Assembly: GCA_019914945.1 (NCBI GenBank)
Contig: CM034108.1
Coordinates: 10,852,280 to 10,916,279, forward strand
DNA from: Typha latifolia
Taxonomy: Eukaryota > Streptophyta > Magnoliopsida > Poales > Typhaceae
Reading direction: 5' to 3'
Length of the DNA stretch: 64,000 nucleotides
Of this stretch, positions 1 to 10,047 are shown piece after piece (the first letter of the stretch is position 1; each line of letters opens with the position of its first letter). The notes beneath the pieces are model-generated. The model worked only from the letters and a program-made list of their open reading frames with translations. It ran no database searches and was not told the origin of the DNA. A program made the position numbers and the translations under genes.

Positions 1-125
1 TGCCTGACCCTAAACAGCCGGCTTTCTTCAATCTGACGATCACTACTGAAGTAGAGGAGTCATTAGGCCTAGCAGGGACTTTTAGTGTAAACAACGTTAC
101 AATCACAGCTCCATATGGTCGATGA
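1..125 (+). CDS. CRK-A0, 3' end of last exon (partial)
   Basis: The window opens inside the last coding exon of a cysteine-rich receptor-like kinase. The readable part starts with PDPKQPAFFNLTI, the post-kinase tail, and ends with VNNVTITAPYGR and TGA at 123-125. It matches the last exon of CRK-A2 (stop at 18,766) almost base for base, which places it as the A2 counterpart in an upstream segmental duplicate. The kinase core lies outside the window, so nothing can be said about its integrity. Confidence 0.85.
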   Translation, partial: PDPKQPAFFNLTITTEVEESLGLAGTFSVNNVTITAPYGR

Positions 126-842
126 TATTAATTTATGTAAAGAGTAGTATTGACCAAATTTGAAAGGCAAAGGAGAAAAAAAAGAGTATTATTCATGTAA
201 AATTGTAGGGTGATGGGTTTTCATGGTTTGTTAATGCCACACATAAAGGACTAGAAAAAAAAGAAAAGGAGAGTTTATGGCAATGGTTACATATGTATCT
301 CTGATGTATGTACTATCTTCGCATAGACATTTAAATTAAAAGAATAATTTAAATATTCCGATGGCTGATTGTGGTAGTAGGCTATAATTGAGAAATTGTA
401 GAAATTGAGAAGATAAAAATCATAAGGGAAAAAAAGAGATTGTAATTTACCTACGTTATAAGTGGATACAAATATTTATACGATTATAAAGAAGATGCAA
501 GACCAAAAAGTTTTATCAAATCAAAATTTTCTCAGTGCACCATTATTTGAACCAAGTGTCCTACTCCTATTTAAATCTCCACCTTTGCCAAAAGTCCAAT
601 ATCCTCAATAATCTAGGAGTCACTGAAAAACGTTGGAGTTCTATTAGTCACTAACAAAGGATTTAATATCTAATAATTTAGGTCTTGAGTATGAAACCTC
701 CAAAGTTTATTTTATTGTTTAAAATATAAGATTTTCTTTACATAATTGAGAAAATATAATCTTAAGAAAAAAAAATAGAGAGATCGGCACTCAAACAAAG
801 AAGAAAAAAATAATCCATCGAAAATGTAGAAGCTTTGAATAT
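126..842. other. 3' flank of CRK-A0, duplicated
   Basis: AT-rich non-coding sequence with no supported gene. It is nearly identical to 18,767-19,483 downstream of CRK-A2, at a constant offset of 18,641 bp. It probably contains the 3' UTR and polyadenylation region of A0, but I cannot fix a cleavage site. Confidence 0.7.
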
Positions 843-966
843 ATATTTTTTTTGATTGATAATGAGCTGAACTTCAGCTAATGTTTACATCCTAGGCCCA
901 TTCGGTACCCATCTTATTTGATATAATAATAGACTCTAAATCCGGAGGTATACTATCTGAGCTACC

Positions 967-1269
967 CTAAATAGATCCAATAGTAGATTTCCTTCTTAAC
1001 TTAGCTAGCCAATCTGCTGCCCTATTCCCTTCTCTATAAGTATGCAAAAATTTGATTTTCCTAAAGGACATCAACATCGAGCAATACTCTTGTATTATCT
1101 CTCTTAGCCGCCAAGGGCCACTATCTTCACCTTGGAATATTTTGATCAGAGTAGAAGCATCAGATTCCACTATCACTTGGTCCCATTTGTCGTAAGCCTC
1201 TTTCAGGCCAGTTCGCATGGCGCACACCTCACAATAACTGGCCGAGTCCCCAGTCGTCGGTTCTGCCAA
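967..1269 (-). pseudogene. LINE RNase H-like domain
   Basis: An open frame of 100 codons with the signature of the RVT_3/RNase H domain at the C-terminus of plant L1-type LINEs. It includes VIVESDAS, a stretch ending in IIQEYCSML, and the terminal YREGNRAADWLAKL, whose asparagine, alanine and aspartate are the usual conserved positions. The domain would degrade the RNA strand during reverse transcription. Its upstream parts are broken, so it is a fossil domain and not a host gene. Confidence 0.8.
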
Positions 1270-2720
1270 AGCGTGAAGTAGGTGAACCTTATCATCTCTG
1301 GCGATAAAACCGGCACCTCACTGGCATTCTCTCTCTTTGAAGGACCCGTCAACATTAATTTTCACTCAGTCCACAGGGGGAGGAGTCCATCGTACCGTAA
1401 CGGTGATGCTCTTTTTTCGGCCCTCTGCGACCTGCCTCTTCATATAGTCCTGGGACAATACAAAAGCCCTCCTTGCCACCATGCTTGCGATTGACCTCTT
1501 GTCCTAAAAAATCCTACCATTTCTTTCCTTCCAGATTCCTCATAACGTGGCCGTAATGGTAGATTTAACCATTCCATCAATTTTGTGGTCCTTGTCTCAT
1601 CTATGTGTGATCAAGTCCGGCCCAACTGCCAGCTCTTGCTCGCCACCATTGTTGATCAAAGTTGCTGCACTATCCCATACCTCCAACGCAAACTAGCATG
1701 TGTAGAAAAGATGAGATCTCATAGAGATAATCACGAGTTGGAACCTGATGCCAAAAGAGTTTCCACAAGAAGGCTCTTTTGCGAGGCACGGTCGCCAATT
1801 ACCAGAGTTTGGTCCATCCAGCCCAGGGTTGGACCTTCTCCTCCTTGAGGTAAGTATAGATTGACTTTGCCTTCGCTTCCCCATTTGTCGCCGAGGCCCA
1901 AACCCACTGATCATCAACCTCCCCGCCTCCGGTCTCAATTGTGGTGATGCCAAAGACAATGCCTTTGTTGAACCCGCTCAGGAGTTTATGAACATCCCAC
2001 ATTCCATTTAGCAAAAAATCCGAGACATGTGAAAATGCCATGCAACTTCCCACGTTTAGCATGCAAGGTTAGCGGCAGAATGGGATCTTTGTTGCCCAAG
2101 CGTCCTGTAGCACCGGTGTAACCCATCCATTATCGATGCTTTTGTGGAAACCCATCCTCAGCTTGGATGCCGTTTGGCATATTGCTCGCCAAACCCAAGA
2201 GGATTTATGAGCAAGCTTGGCGTTCCAAGGGTCGAGCGAGCCATACTTGCTTTTCATGATTTGTACCTATGGTGTCTCGCGGTCATAGAGAATGCTTAGA
2301 ATGTGCTTGGCGGTACGTGCACGCTTAGCGGTTCTAAGGCAACGGAGTCCCATGGCCTGGCAAGCGTCTCCTAGCTGATTAGATGTAAGCCTTGTCTTCT
2401 ATTGCCTTTCTCCCATATAACTCGCGCTATCCACATCACGTTTTCAAGGATCGAGTCAGGGATCCATGTTGAACCCATCCAATAGTAGGGTATGGCAGTT
2501 AAAGTCTATTACACCAAGGTGATTTTTTCAGCTAATGAGAGGGAATTACACTTCCAGCCTGCCAACTTTTGTCTCACATTGTCTACCCCGAGATCTTAAC
2601 ACCGAGATATATAAATGGCATCCTTGATTGTTTAAGTTTCATGTGAGCACTAAGTTCTTAGCAAGCATCTTCTTGCATCCATGGCAGGAGGAAGAGTTCA
2701 GATTTTTTGGTGTTCACCTT

Positions 2721-3065
2721 CTAATTAGTTAACTTGGAGCAGTGATTTAAGGCTTCTACAAGAGCAGTGGCATTGTCCTTTGTTTTTGTTGCCACTAGTA
2801 GCAAGTCGTCAGCGTAGAGAAGATGAGCCACACATCCCCCCGCAGTGCAATATCCCTCCAACAAGCTAGCCTCAACCTTGGAGTTTAGGAAGGACATTAA
2901 GACTTGCGAGCAAATAATAAATAGATACAAAGATAGTGGATCCCCTTGCCGGAGTCCTCGATGTGGAGTGATCCATCCTACCGTGGAGCCGTTAATAATG
3001 ATCTTGAACCTAGGAGATGTGATGCAGGCTTTGATCCATCTAACCCATTTGGTAGGGAAGTTCAA
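2721..3065 (-). pseudogene. LINE reverse transcriptase, C-terminal part
   Basis: A 114-codon open stretch reads TKWVRWIKACITSPRF, then GLRQGDPLSLYLFI, then LLYADDLLL. These are the fingers/palm motifs of a non-LTR reverse transcriptase with the catalytic YADD. The N-terminal half and the endonuclease are absent upstream. In the duplicate at 21,445-21,693 a deletion of about 95 bp has removed the YADD segment, so the two copies have decayed independently since duplication. Confidence 0.85.
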
Positions 3066-3361
3066 GCTTTATGCGCCTGCCCTCGGTTGGCTAGCCCAAG
3101 TTCACTACGGTTAGTAGGTGGGTGCTTGGGTTGACCGTTGGGATGGGGGGCCCCAGTGTAACCTGCGTTGACTTCATCCTTGGCTCGACTCGTTGACTCA
3201 GTAATCCCCTTCGCTTATTTTGCTCTTCCCTGGCGTGTTCTAGAAGGTTGAGTGGCAACTCCTAGTAGACCTTCGTGGCCGGCAGTTCACCGTCTGCTGG
3301 TGTTAGCCTTAAATTTTCTAGTCACCTTCATCCATGGACCAAAGGTTGATTGGACCGTGTC

Positions 3362-3684
3362 CTATTCTTCACCACCCGTCTCCTTCTCAACAGAAGGTTG
3401 TCCAGCAGCCATTTTAGGCTTCATCTCAGGCTTGCTCGTTGGGCATCCATCACTGTCATGTCCGAGCCGACCACAGTTAAAGCAAAGTTTTGGCACTCCT
3501 TCATAGATGACTCTTTGCTCCAAGTTGTTGTCTTTTGGACCTAGCCAAACGATTTGCTTCAAAGGTTGACCCAAGTCCACTACTATGCAGACTCGAGCAA
3601 ACCTGCTTCGAGAATGATCAACCGTTATTTCATCAACTCGTAAGGGTTTGTCGAAATACGTCGCAACTCGTAAGGGTTTGTCGA
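3362..3684 (-). pseudogene. LINE ORF1 fragment with CCHC zinc knuckle
   Basis: The frame contains VYEGVPKLCFNCGRLGHDS-type sequence; CFNCGRLGHDSDGC is a C-X2-C-X4-H-X4-C knuckle. The upstream segment resembles the DUF4283/zf-CCHC_4 ORF1 proteins of plant L1 elements, which bind the element RNA. The 5' portion, still present in copy B up to 22,940, is lost at the 3,684 junction. A short local duplication (CTCGTAAGGGTTTG repeated about 30 bp apart near 3,640-3,680) marks the break. Confidence 0.8.
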
Positions 3685-4110
3685 ACGTTAGCAGTGGCTG
3701 TTCAACCATCAAAACCTGAGAATACTTATTCTTCAACGGGGTTGTGGCTCGAGAGCCTTATTCTTCGACGGAGTTTTGGCGTTTGAACGTCATCTAGTGT
3801 CGTTCAAACACTATAGCCCGAGATTGCTACTGCTGGCAAAAATCCCGATGATAACTTGCTTTACTTCAGCAAACCCAATATCCCCTATGGGTGACCCAAT
3901 CATGCCCGAATTACATCATGTTGCATAACAAGCTCAAGCAGAATTACTAGGTTTGATGACAAGCTAAAGAGATGGTCTTATTGTCACAGAATTTTAGTTA
4001 GTAAATGTTAGAAAAGAAACCTTTTTAATTTGTGGTATAGTGTAATATCAGATAAGTGGGCTGTTGAAATAATCAAGCCGGCAATTATGGTAGTATTGTA
4101 TTTAGAGGGT
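3685..4110. other. LTR-like remnant plus CRK intron-1 relic
   Basis: Positions 3,685-3,930 match 24,850-25,085 and carry a pair of TTCGAA-like motifs (TTTGAA at 3,782 and TTCAAA at 3,803). From 3,938 to about 4,100 the sequence matches intron 1 of the group A CRKs, including the block GCAGAATTACTAGG then GATGGTCT. A CRK intron therefore once stood here without its exons. No coding sequence is supported. Confidence 0.6.
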
Positions 4111-4660
4111 GAAAATAAGTCAACTTAACTCTGACTCAATCGGCATCCAATCTAGATTGGTCTGGATACGGATAACATTTTTCAAAAAAAATTTAGATCT
4201 AGATACGAAATTTATGTTAGTAAATAATTGATAGTAACCCAAACATATCTACCCGACCCCTTAAAATTTTAATTTTCCTAACCCTACCCGTAATCCATAA
4301 CCCATAAGCCATCTCCATCTCTCTCCCTCCCTCCCTCTTCAACAGCCACCTCGATCACTATTTGACCTTCCTTGCCTCTTTGTGTGTTTGTTTGCTTTCT
4401 AGCTTGTTGGTGGTTTTAGATTGTGCGAAATGACAAGCTTTTTCTAAATCTAATGTGCAGAATTTTGAAGTGAAATGGAGCTCAAACTAATCTAAATCTT
4501 TGAGTGTTTTTGTTGTATTCAGAAAACTGTCCCAAGTTTATTTATAAAATTTTTGTTACATCTGATGCTTTATCTGTTGTTTATTGACATCCCTCAACTT
4601 TTCTGTTTTGATCCATTGAGATCACAATATTGATCTTTGTGTATCCATGTAGCTTTTTGG
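4110..4660. repeat. Unclassified dispersed repeat, copy 1 of 3
   Basis: This sequence recurs at about 14,300-14,750 and 25,290-25,895 in the same orientation. Landmarks are CATCTACCC, CCTAACCCTACC, a CTCCCTCCCTC run and a following GTGTGTTTGTTTGC-type stretch. All three copies follow a CRK intron-1 relic, so it was probably inserted into an ancestral CRK before the cluster expanded. It has no open frame and I see no clear terminal repeats. Confidence 0.55.
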
Positions 4661-5010
4661 GTAAAATTTTGTACTCCTACTTTTATGTCTAAAATTACTT
4701 TAGAATACTTTAAAAAATCTTAAACCATTCTTTATACTTATGATTAAAATGAGATGGTTAATTTTCTATTAAATTTAACTAAGTACTATAGCTATTTTGG
4801 TTATTTAGTTGTATTATCTCAAAACCTACATATCTTCTCTAACAAACACAATATGAGCATTTTGATTATTTTGATATCATTCAGTTAAATTTAACAGAAA
4901 AATTAATAGTTTTATTTTTAGTCATAAATATAAGGACTAGTTTCAGATTTTTCGAAGTAAAAGAAAATAAAATAATTTTAGACATAAGTATAAAGGGATA
5001 AAATATAATT
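4661..5010. mobile_element. MITE-like inverted-repeat element, copy 1
   Basis: About 350 bp, non-coding and strongly AT-rich. The two halves are near inverted complements: TTATGTCTAAAATTAC on the left and the complement of AATTTTAGACATAAG on the right, with AAATTTAACT/AGTTAAATTT in the centre. A second copy lies at about 25,900-26,240 within the segmental duplicate. Target-site duplications are not clean, so no superfamily is assigned. Confidence 0.6.
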
Positions 5011-6351
5011 AACTTTAGACTTTTATATTTGGTATCATACCAAAAGGACGACATTTATTTAATTGCTCATGCATTTTTCTTCTAGTGAGAATATCCGGGA
5101 TCACCGAGAGCAAATATTAGAAGTTAATTATAATATTAAAATATTTATATTTATTTAGTTAGGATATTATTTTAAATTTTGCTATTAAAAAATATGGTAT
5201 CGGGGTTAAGTACTATCTAATCCATATTGAAACTAATTTCACCATTAATTATAATCCCAAGCCTCGTGATTGTGGAGGTTGGGAAATATATCCTTCCGAG
5301 TTTATGTGATCGTGGAAATAATTTTATACATCATAACCACGTTAAATCTTATCTATCTTATTTGTTAATTTGTATATTCTTTCATCCTCTAAATCCATTT
5401 AACTATAATTAATCTTATTTTAGCATTATATATTTAGTGTATGGAGTTACAAAATGAACTTAGACACGATGCAGTATCTATCTAGATAAGAGGCTCTGTT
5501 AGGATTTTAGTGTTAACAAATGTGTATATATTCACACATACAAATGTGACGTTTATACATACAAAGATTTATATTTGGCTGTTTGAACTCATTTCAAAAA
5601 ATTGGTCATTGCGTTCTAATACACTCGGGCGGCATTCACCCCCATTTTAAGAAAATATATTAACTTTATCTTGAAGAGATATTTACCTTGTTCCTAAAAC
5701 ATATTTTATCTTATTTTCAAATTACGTAAACCGTGGTTGTTTATCTAGTTTAGAGTTTTTTCATGTAAAAGATTTTGTGTTTGCGATTATTATTTTCACA
5801 CTTTATTTTTCATATATCATTAGTGATGGATTCTATCTTCTACAGACATTTATTACGTTTTTTAATTAGTATATTCGCTCTTAAGTTTATCTTTTCCAGG
5901 CTCATTGAATGTTCATCCTCTTGGCCTATGAGATTTAATGAGAACGCTACTGTAATTATTAATCTGTTCATCTAATAGAGTTTAAGTCCTTAAATAACCT
6001 AATTAGCTAATATAGTATGAGTTCTGTTCTTTTGTATATTAAATGCTGCTAATATTTTCTATGTTGAGAATATTCTCTACAAAGGATCAGAAGGTTTTTT
6101 TAATTGTTTGGCAAATATAGTTAATGGGAAGGATTCAATTATTAGCAAATATAATCCTTTGACTAGTTTGACTATCGATCCCCGGACATGCTTTACTCGT
6201 GTTCTTATTATGGCCGCCAACTTTTCTTTTATATTCTGATATTTCGGACCAGCTTTGCAATTTTTAATATATTTTTCTTGTACGGTATCGAATCGAATAG
6301 TAATAATTTAAACTTGCAGTGGAAAGTAAGTAAAACTCCTAAAATACTTGA
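5011..6351. other. CRK upstream flank, non-coding
   Basis: No gene seen. It matches 26,240-27,585 in the duplicate. The stretch around 6,160-6,310 also matches 31,285-31,440 upstream of CRK-A3, so it is ancestral 5' flank of the group A CRKs. Short open frames here are not conserved between copies. Confidence 0.6.
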
Positions 6352-6732
6352 GAGAAATTTATATACTAATACATTGTCTTTTAAGAAAATTACGATTTAC
6401 ATCCTATATTTTTACTAAATCGAGTCATATAATTTAACGAATATGTGTAAAACATATTTTGCCGTTAGATCTATTAGTTAAACTTAGCTTAAGTTTACTA
6501 TACTAAGAAAATTATAAAATACCATCAACTAAGTCATACTAATACTAAGGGTGTTTTGTCATTTTAAAAATAAAAACATTTTAGTTATATTAAAAATAAA
6601 AAATATATATTTAATATAAGATATTTTATATATATATTTTGTTAAATTATAAAATTCAATTTATAAATAGTAATAATGTAGAATATAAATTTTAATTTAA
6701 TTAAAATATAGAGTGTTATATGCACATTTTTC
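6352..6732. mobile_element. Mutator-like MITE, copy 1
   Basis: An AT-rich element beginning GAGAAATTTATATAC and ending near GCACATTTTTC, with long terminal inverted repeats that include the ATCGAG / complementary half. It is the same family as the intact copy at 43,720-44,137 and the duplicate at 27,586-27,965. Here the 9-bp target duplication has decayed. There is no coding capacity. Confidence 0.65.
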
Positions 6733-6814
6733 AACTGCGATGTGCGTATATTCATACTCGGGAGGTAATAAATTACAACTTATTAATCCAAACTTTACTA
6801 TAAAAATTAAAATT

Positions 6815-7050
6815 TCGTTTAGTATTTTACGTAAAAAAGATATGTCTAAGTGCATCTTCCGGGATATTTTTATAATTATTCCATTTGACGCACTAACAAA
6901 CTTTTAGATTAAAGAAATAATAAATACTTGATGGAATTCTATTCTCTTGCTGCTCTTTCGGTCTGCCATTGGTGAATCTCCAACATCAATTATAGCGTAC
7001 ACGTTGTAGAAGAAGACTTCGAAACTTCCCAAGAATTAATTATCATTACC
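6815..7050 (+). promoter_or_regulatory. CRK promoter-like block, copy 1
   Basis: This block recurs just upstream of CRK-A2 (15,160-15,410) and before the CRK stub at 28.5 kb (28,075-28,300). Invariant landmarks are TTTAGTATTTTACGTAAAA, a CTTCC(G/A)GGATAT stretch, a TTTGACGCACTAAC stretch with a TGACG core (changed to TTTGACACAC in the 28 kb copy), and GCGTACACGTTGTA with an ACGT core. TGACG and ACGT cores are typical of TGA/bZIP targets, which fits salicylate-responsive CRKs by inference. In copy 1 it is separated from the A1 coding region by about 3 kb of insertions. Confidence 0.5.
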
Positions 7051-7059
7051 TGAGTCCAC

Positions 7060-7490
7060 GACTAAGAATTGCAATAGTATTCTGGAAGTATTTCATAATT
7101 ATACTAATTAGGGAATTAATAAAACTAAATATGCTTTCTATTTGCCTTCGTCGATTAATCCTTTTGTTATTCGGGACACTAAAAATGGTCTGCAAATCTC
7201 CTAAGCGATAAGAGCTAATGCTTTCAAATATATCAGTGATTGTATTCAAGCTAAGCTCAATAGTTGGAGAAGAGCTATTTAATTCAAGCTGGCATTTTAT
7301 GCTTAATTCTACTATTTACAAACTGAGTAATTATATTGTTCCTTTATCTGTTGTTGACTCTGTGACCAAGTGCACTGGGAATTTTTTCTGGGAACATAAT
7401 AAGACAAAGGTTGTCATTTGGTCAATTGGGATATTGTTAAATTATCAAAGAATGCGGTGGCTTAAACATTAAAAGTATGAGACTTCCTAT
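7060..7490 (+). pseudogene. LINE post-RT fragment
   Basis: Plus-strand translation resembles the region after the RT domain of plant LINEs. It contains an ISVIVFKLSSI-like segment, then CTGNFFWEHNKTK, matching the common FLWG-type motif, and VIWSIGI, matching the VSWE motif. It is a different insertion from the minus-strand LINE at 843-3,684. Copy 2 of the segmental duplication has lost most of it between about 28,360 and 28,366. Confidence 0.5.
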
Positions 7491-7552
7491 GAAGTCTTTC
7501 GAAGCCTCTAAGATATATAATATTCTGAACGACGAAGACCAGCTTTCGATTA

Positions 7553-8040
7553 AACTGATACAAATTCTATGTATAAAATTATGCAACAAGGCAGGTTGAA
7601 CCAACCTGAATCAGATCAGATATGAATTCTTATTAGGCAAAAAATTAAAATTGGACTTGACTCGCGCGTGCGAGCCGAGCTAGGTTGCGTGTGTGTGAGT
7701 AAAGTTGCATAGAACTACTTACCTACAAAATATGTACTCTTTTTAGGACTCAAAGTCCATAAGAAATTTGTTACTTATATACCATACTAATATTTCTCAA
7801 ATATCTGGTATTAAACTCTTTTTTTTTTATTTTTCATTGCCATTGCCATGATATTCATTTTAGAGCCAATTTTTATTCACTTATATTTATAAATTTGACT
7901 AAGTAAATATATGACAATAAAGTACTCTTTGAGCTAAATTAATTTCACCATTAAACTATCATTAATAATATGTAGATTCTATTTAAAACTTAGCTCAAAA
8001 TTAATAAAAAATTTATATCAAATATATGAAATTACTAACA
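7553..8040 (-). mobile_element. LTR family C, truncated solo LTR
   Basis: Its reverse complement matches the complete solo LTR at 60,253-60,838, starting TGTTAGTAATTTCATATATT at 8,040 and running through ATTTTAATTTTTTGCC. The outer (5') end is intact and the inner end is truncated near 7,553, where sequence homologous to the CRK upstream flank resumes. No internal retrotransposon domains adjoin it. Confidence 0.7.
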
Positions 8041-9374
8041 ATAAGCCGTCTCAAGAGGGCGATGATTAAACCAAATGGAAATTGCCATTGCTCCTCTTAT
8101 AAGCACCGTTTTATGGAAGATGATTTGAGGGAGGATGCCAATCGGAGATAAACTATGGAAATTTAATAAGACTCTACTTGCACAATTTGTAAATATGATA
8201 TTGTAAATATTGTAAATATGACAAGGATCAAAAGATATTTTTATTATCTATTATTGCTAATTCTTTTTGAAAAAATTGAAATAATAAAAGTTTCACTGTA
8301 TTAATTCCCTTGTGTTAGATAGTGGTAGCCTCGTGAGATAGAATTTCAATGGTTTTTGTTTCAAGTCAATCGGATATTTGGATGAAAAGATATAATTAAA
8401 ATAGTAGAGCAAGGTTAGAATGGGGGCAAAATTGTAAATATCTGACGTTGCGACGGTCATCGGAGGGTGGCGGACGGCCAAGAGTAGTGGTGGAGGATTC
8501 GTAGGATAGGATGGCTATTAGAGGTGAGGTGGCTATAAATTGAAGGTAGAATTTTGTATTCTAATTTAAATCTATTCCTAGAAAAATAAAGACGATTTAA
8601 CGGCTACGATAAATACGAGAATAAGAAAATAACTAAATTCAACTCAATGCTTGGATGCTTGCATAAATAAAGCTTAGCCCATTTATATATAGAGATTGGG
8701 TACAATGAGTCCTACTCGAACTTAACTTTAAAGACTTATACGACTTGAACTAAGACTTGCCTTGAAGCTTACATGACTTAATTAAATTTGTCTTAGTGAC
8801 TTATATGACTTAACTGAGCTTGCCTTAAGAGTTTATATTAAAAATAAACATGACTTAGAGATAAACATGACTTAGCTAAATCAGTTTTTCTTATTCTTCT
8901 CGAAATATTTCTTCATTTAGAGAAATCTTGAATACAAAAGTTGTAGATCATGACGTCTTTGATATTCTCTAAGTAGTCTCATAATATTCAGTCAACAAAT
9001 GAATAGCTGTAGAATATTTTTTTTAAATTACATACAAGTTAATAAATTTAGCTAATTAAATAAACTCTAACCTACTTAGACTCTAACTAAAATAAAATAA
9101 CTAGACTCAATCTATCCAGCCAAGTGTCTCTATGATGAGATCCGATGCATAGTACTGTGCATGATCATTATAAATGATCAATCTACTCAAAAGACTTCAA
9201 AGAGCTAATTTTGCTCAGACTAAATAGTCTTAGTTTTTGTGGTCAGCATGACTGTGCCTGAGCATAAGACTATTTTTATATAATAATGGATTAGGGATTC
9301 GGCGAAACGGCCGCGTGTAATTTATTCTTTGGACTGTTGCACTGCCTTCGTAATGAAGTTTTTTTTTAAAAACA
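8041..9374. other. Unassigned interval with one dispersed repeat
   Basis: No gene supported. Positions 8,380-8,650 resemble 23,520-23,770 (shared AGTAGAGCAAGGT, then GTGGCGGA/GTGGCGAA-type and TCTATTCCTA(G/T) landmarks), so a dispersed element lies here. The rest, with repeated GACTTA-rich sequence at 8,700-8,880, is not recognised. Confidence 0.4.
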
Positions 9375-9485
9375 AAAGGCCTCCCAGTTGACCGGCTTGT
9401 CCCAACCTCCATAGTAGTCCTCGTCGTTACTTCTACCTTCTCATCAAACTAATTAGATAGATTGCTGCTGGGAAACGTACAATGG
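9375..9485 (+). promoter_or_regulatory. Proximal 5' region of CRK-A1
   Basis: It aligns with the 110 bp before the CRK-A2 start codon, sharing TTGACCGGCTTGT/TTGACTGACTTGT, CTAACCTCCA-type, TCTTCTCATCAAA and GCTGGGAAAC sequence. It ends with the ATG that was the original A1 start (9,482-9,484). The solo LTR begins two bases later, so this leader is now cut off from the coding exon. Confidence 0.65.
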
Positions 9486-10046
9486 TGTTGGGTTTATTTA
9501 GCCAAGTTGGTTTGGGCTAGGCCCATGAGGTGACTTACTTGGCCAATAATTAGTTGAGTGAGATTTTGTTAAGGGGTACTTTTTGCTCATGCCATTTTAG
9601 TGAAAAAGAAGACAAGAGAAAATGAGGTTTTTCTCTACATACAACAAGGGTTTGCAATTAGAAGATTTCTTGGTTCGGATCAAAGGCACAAGGATTTTCT
9701 TCTTCACATCTACAAGGGTTTTCTTACTTCAAGAAGGTTTGGGTTTCTCTATTGGAGGTGTTATCTAAACTTATTAACTTAAAGCTAGGGTTATTGGTTT
9801 CTTGTGGATGGCATTATTGTGACTTTAAGAGACTTGTTGTGGTGATATTTTTTGTACCAATTCTCTTGATAGTGGATTCAAATTCATGCCCCGTGAGTTT
9901 TCCCTTTGAGAAGGGTTTTACATATAAACATGGTGTTTTAGTTTTCTTTGGTGCTTGTTGTTAATTACATATGTTTCTTAATTGGCATCAATTTTAGCTT
10001 TCATTGCCATAAATCTCTTGGGTGGAAAGAGAGCTCCTTTCCAACA
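9486..10046. mobile_element. Solo LTR (family D) inserted in the CRK-A1 start codon
   Basis: The element starts TGTTGG and ends CCAACA, a 6-bp inverted terminal repeat of the TG..CA type, and is 561 bp long. It is flanked by a perfect 5-bp target-site duplication AATGG at 9,481-9,485 and 10,047-10,051. Comparison with CRK-A2, which reads AACAATGGCG continuously, shows the target was the start codon itself, so an ATG now lies on both sides. No internal retrotransposon region remains, which is consistent with LTR-LTR recombination. Confidence 0.9.
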
Positions 10047-10047
10047 A

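Larger units (their letters stand above)
843..3684 (-). mobile_element. LINE (L1-type), internally deleted copy A
   Basis: Non-LTR retrotransposon read on the minus strand. From high to low coordinates it has an ORF1 remnant with a CCHC knuckle, the C-terminal half of a reverse transcriptase with YADD, remnants of the post-RT region, and an RNase H-like domain. A T-rich run near 845-855 is the complement of a short poly(A) tail. The apurinic endonuclease and the N-terminal half of the RT are missing: only about 300 bp separates ORF1 from mid-RT, where more than 1.5 kb is expected. The 5' end of ORF1 is cut by a deletion at about 3,684. It is dead. Confidence 0.85.
1..7555. repeat. Segmental duplication, copy 1
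   Basis: This block is repeated in order and orientation at 18,642-28,445. Shared parts are the CRK last exon, its 3' flank, a minus-strand LINE, a CRK intron-1 relic, a repeat rich in CCCTAACC-type sequence, two MITEs and a CRK promoter-like block. Relative to copy 2 it lacks about 2.5 kb at the junction near 3,684, where LINE sequence passes straight into sequence equivalent to 24,850. It retains a LINE fragment at 7,060-7,490 that copy 2 has lost. The left boundary lies outside the window. Confidence 0.85.
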
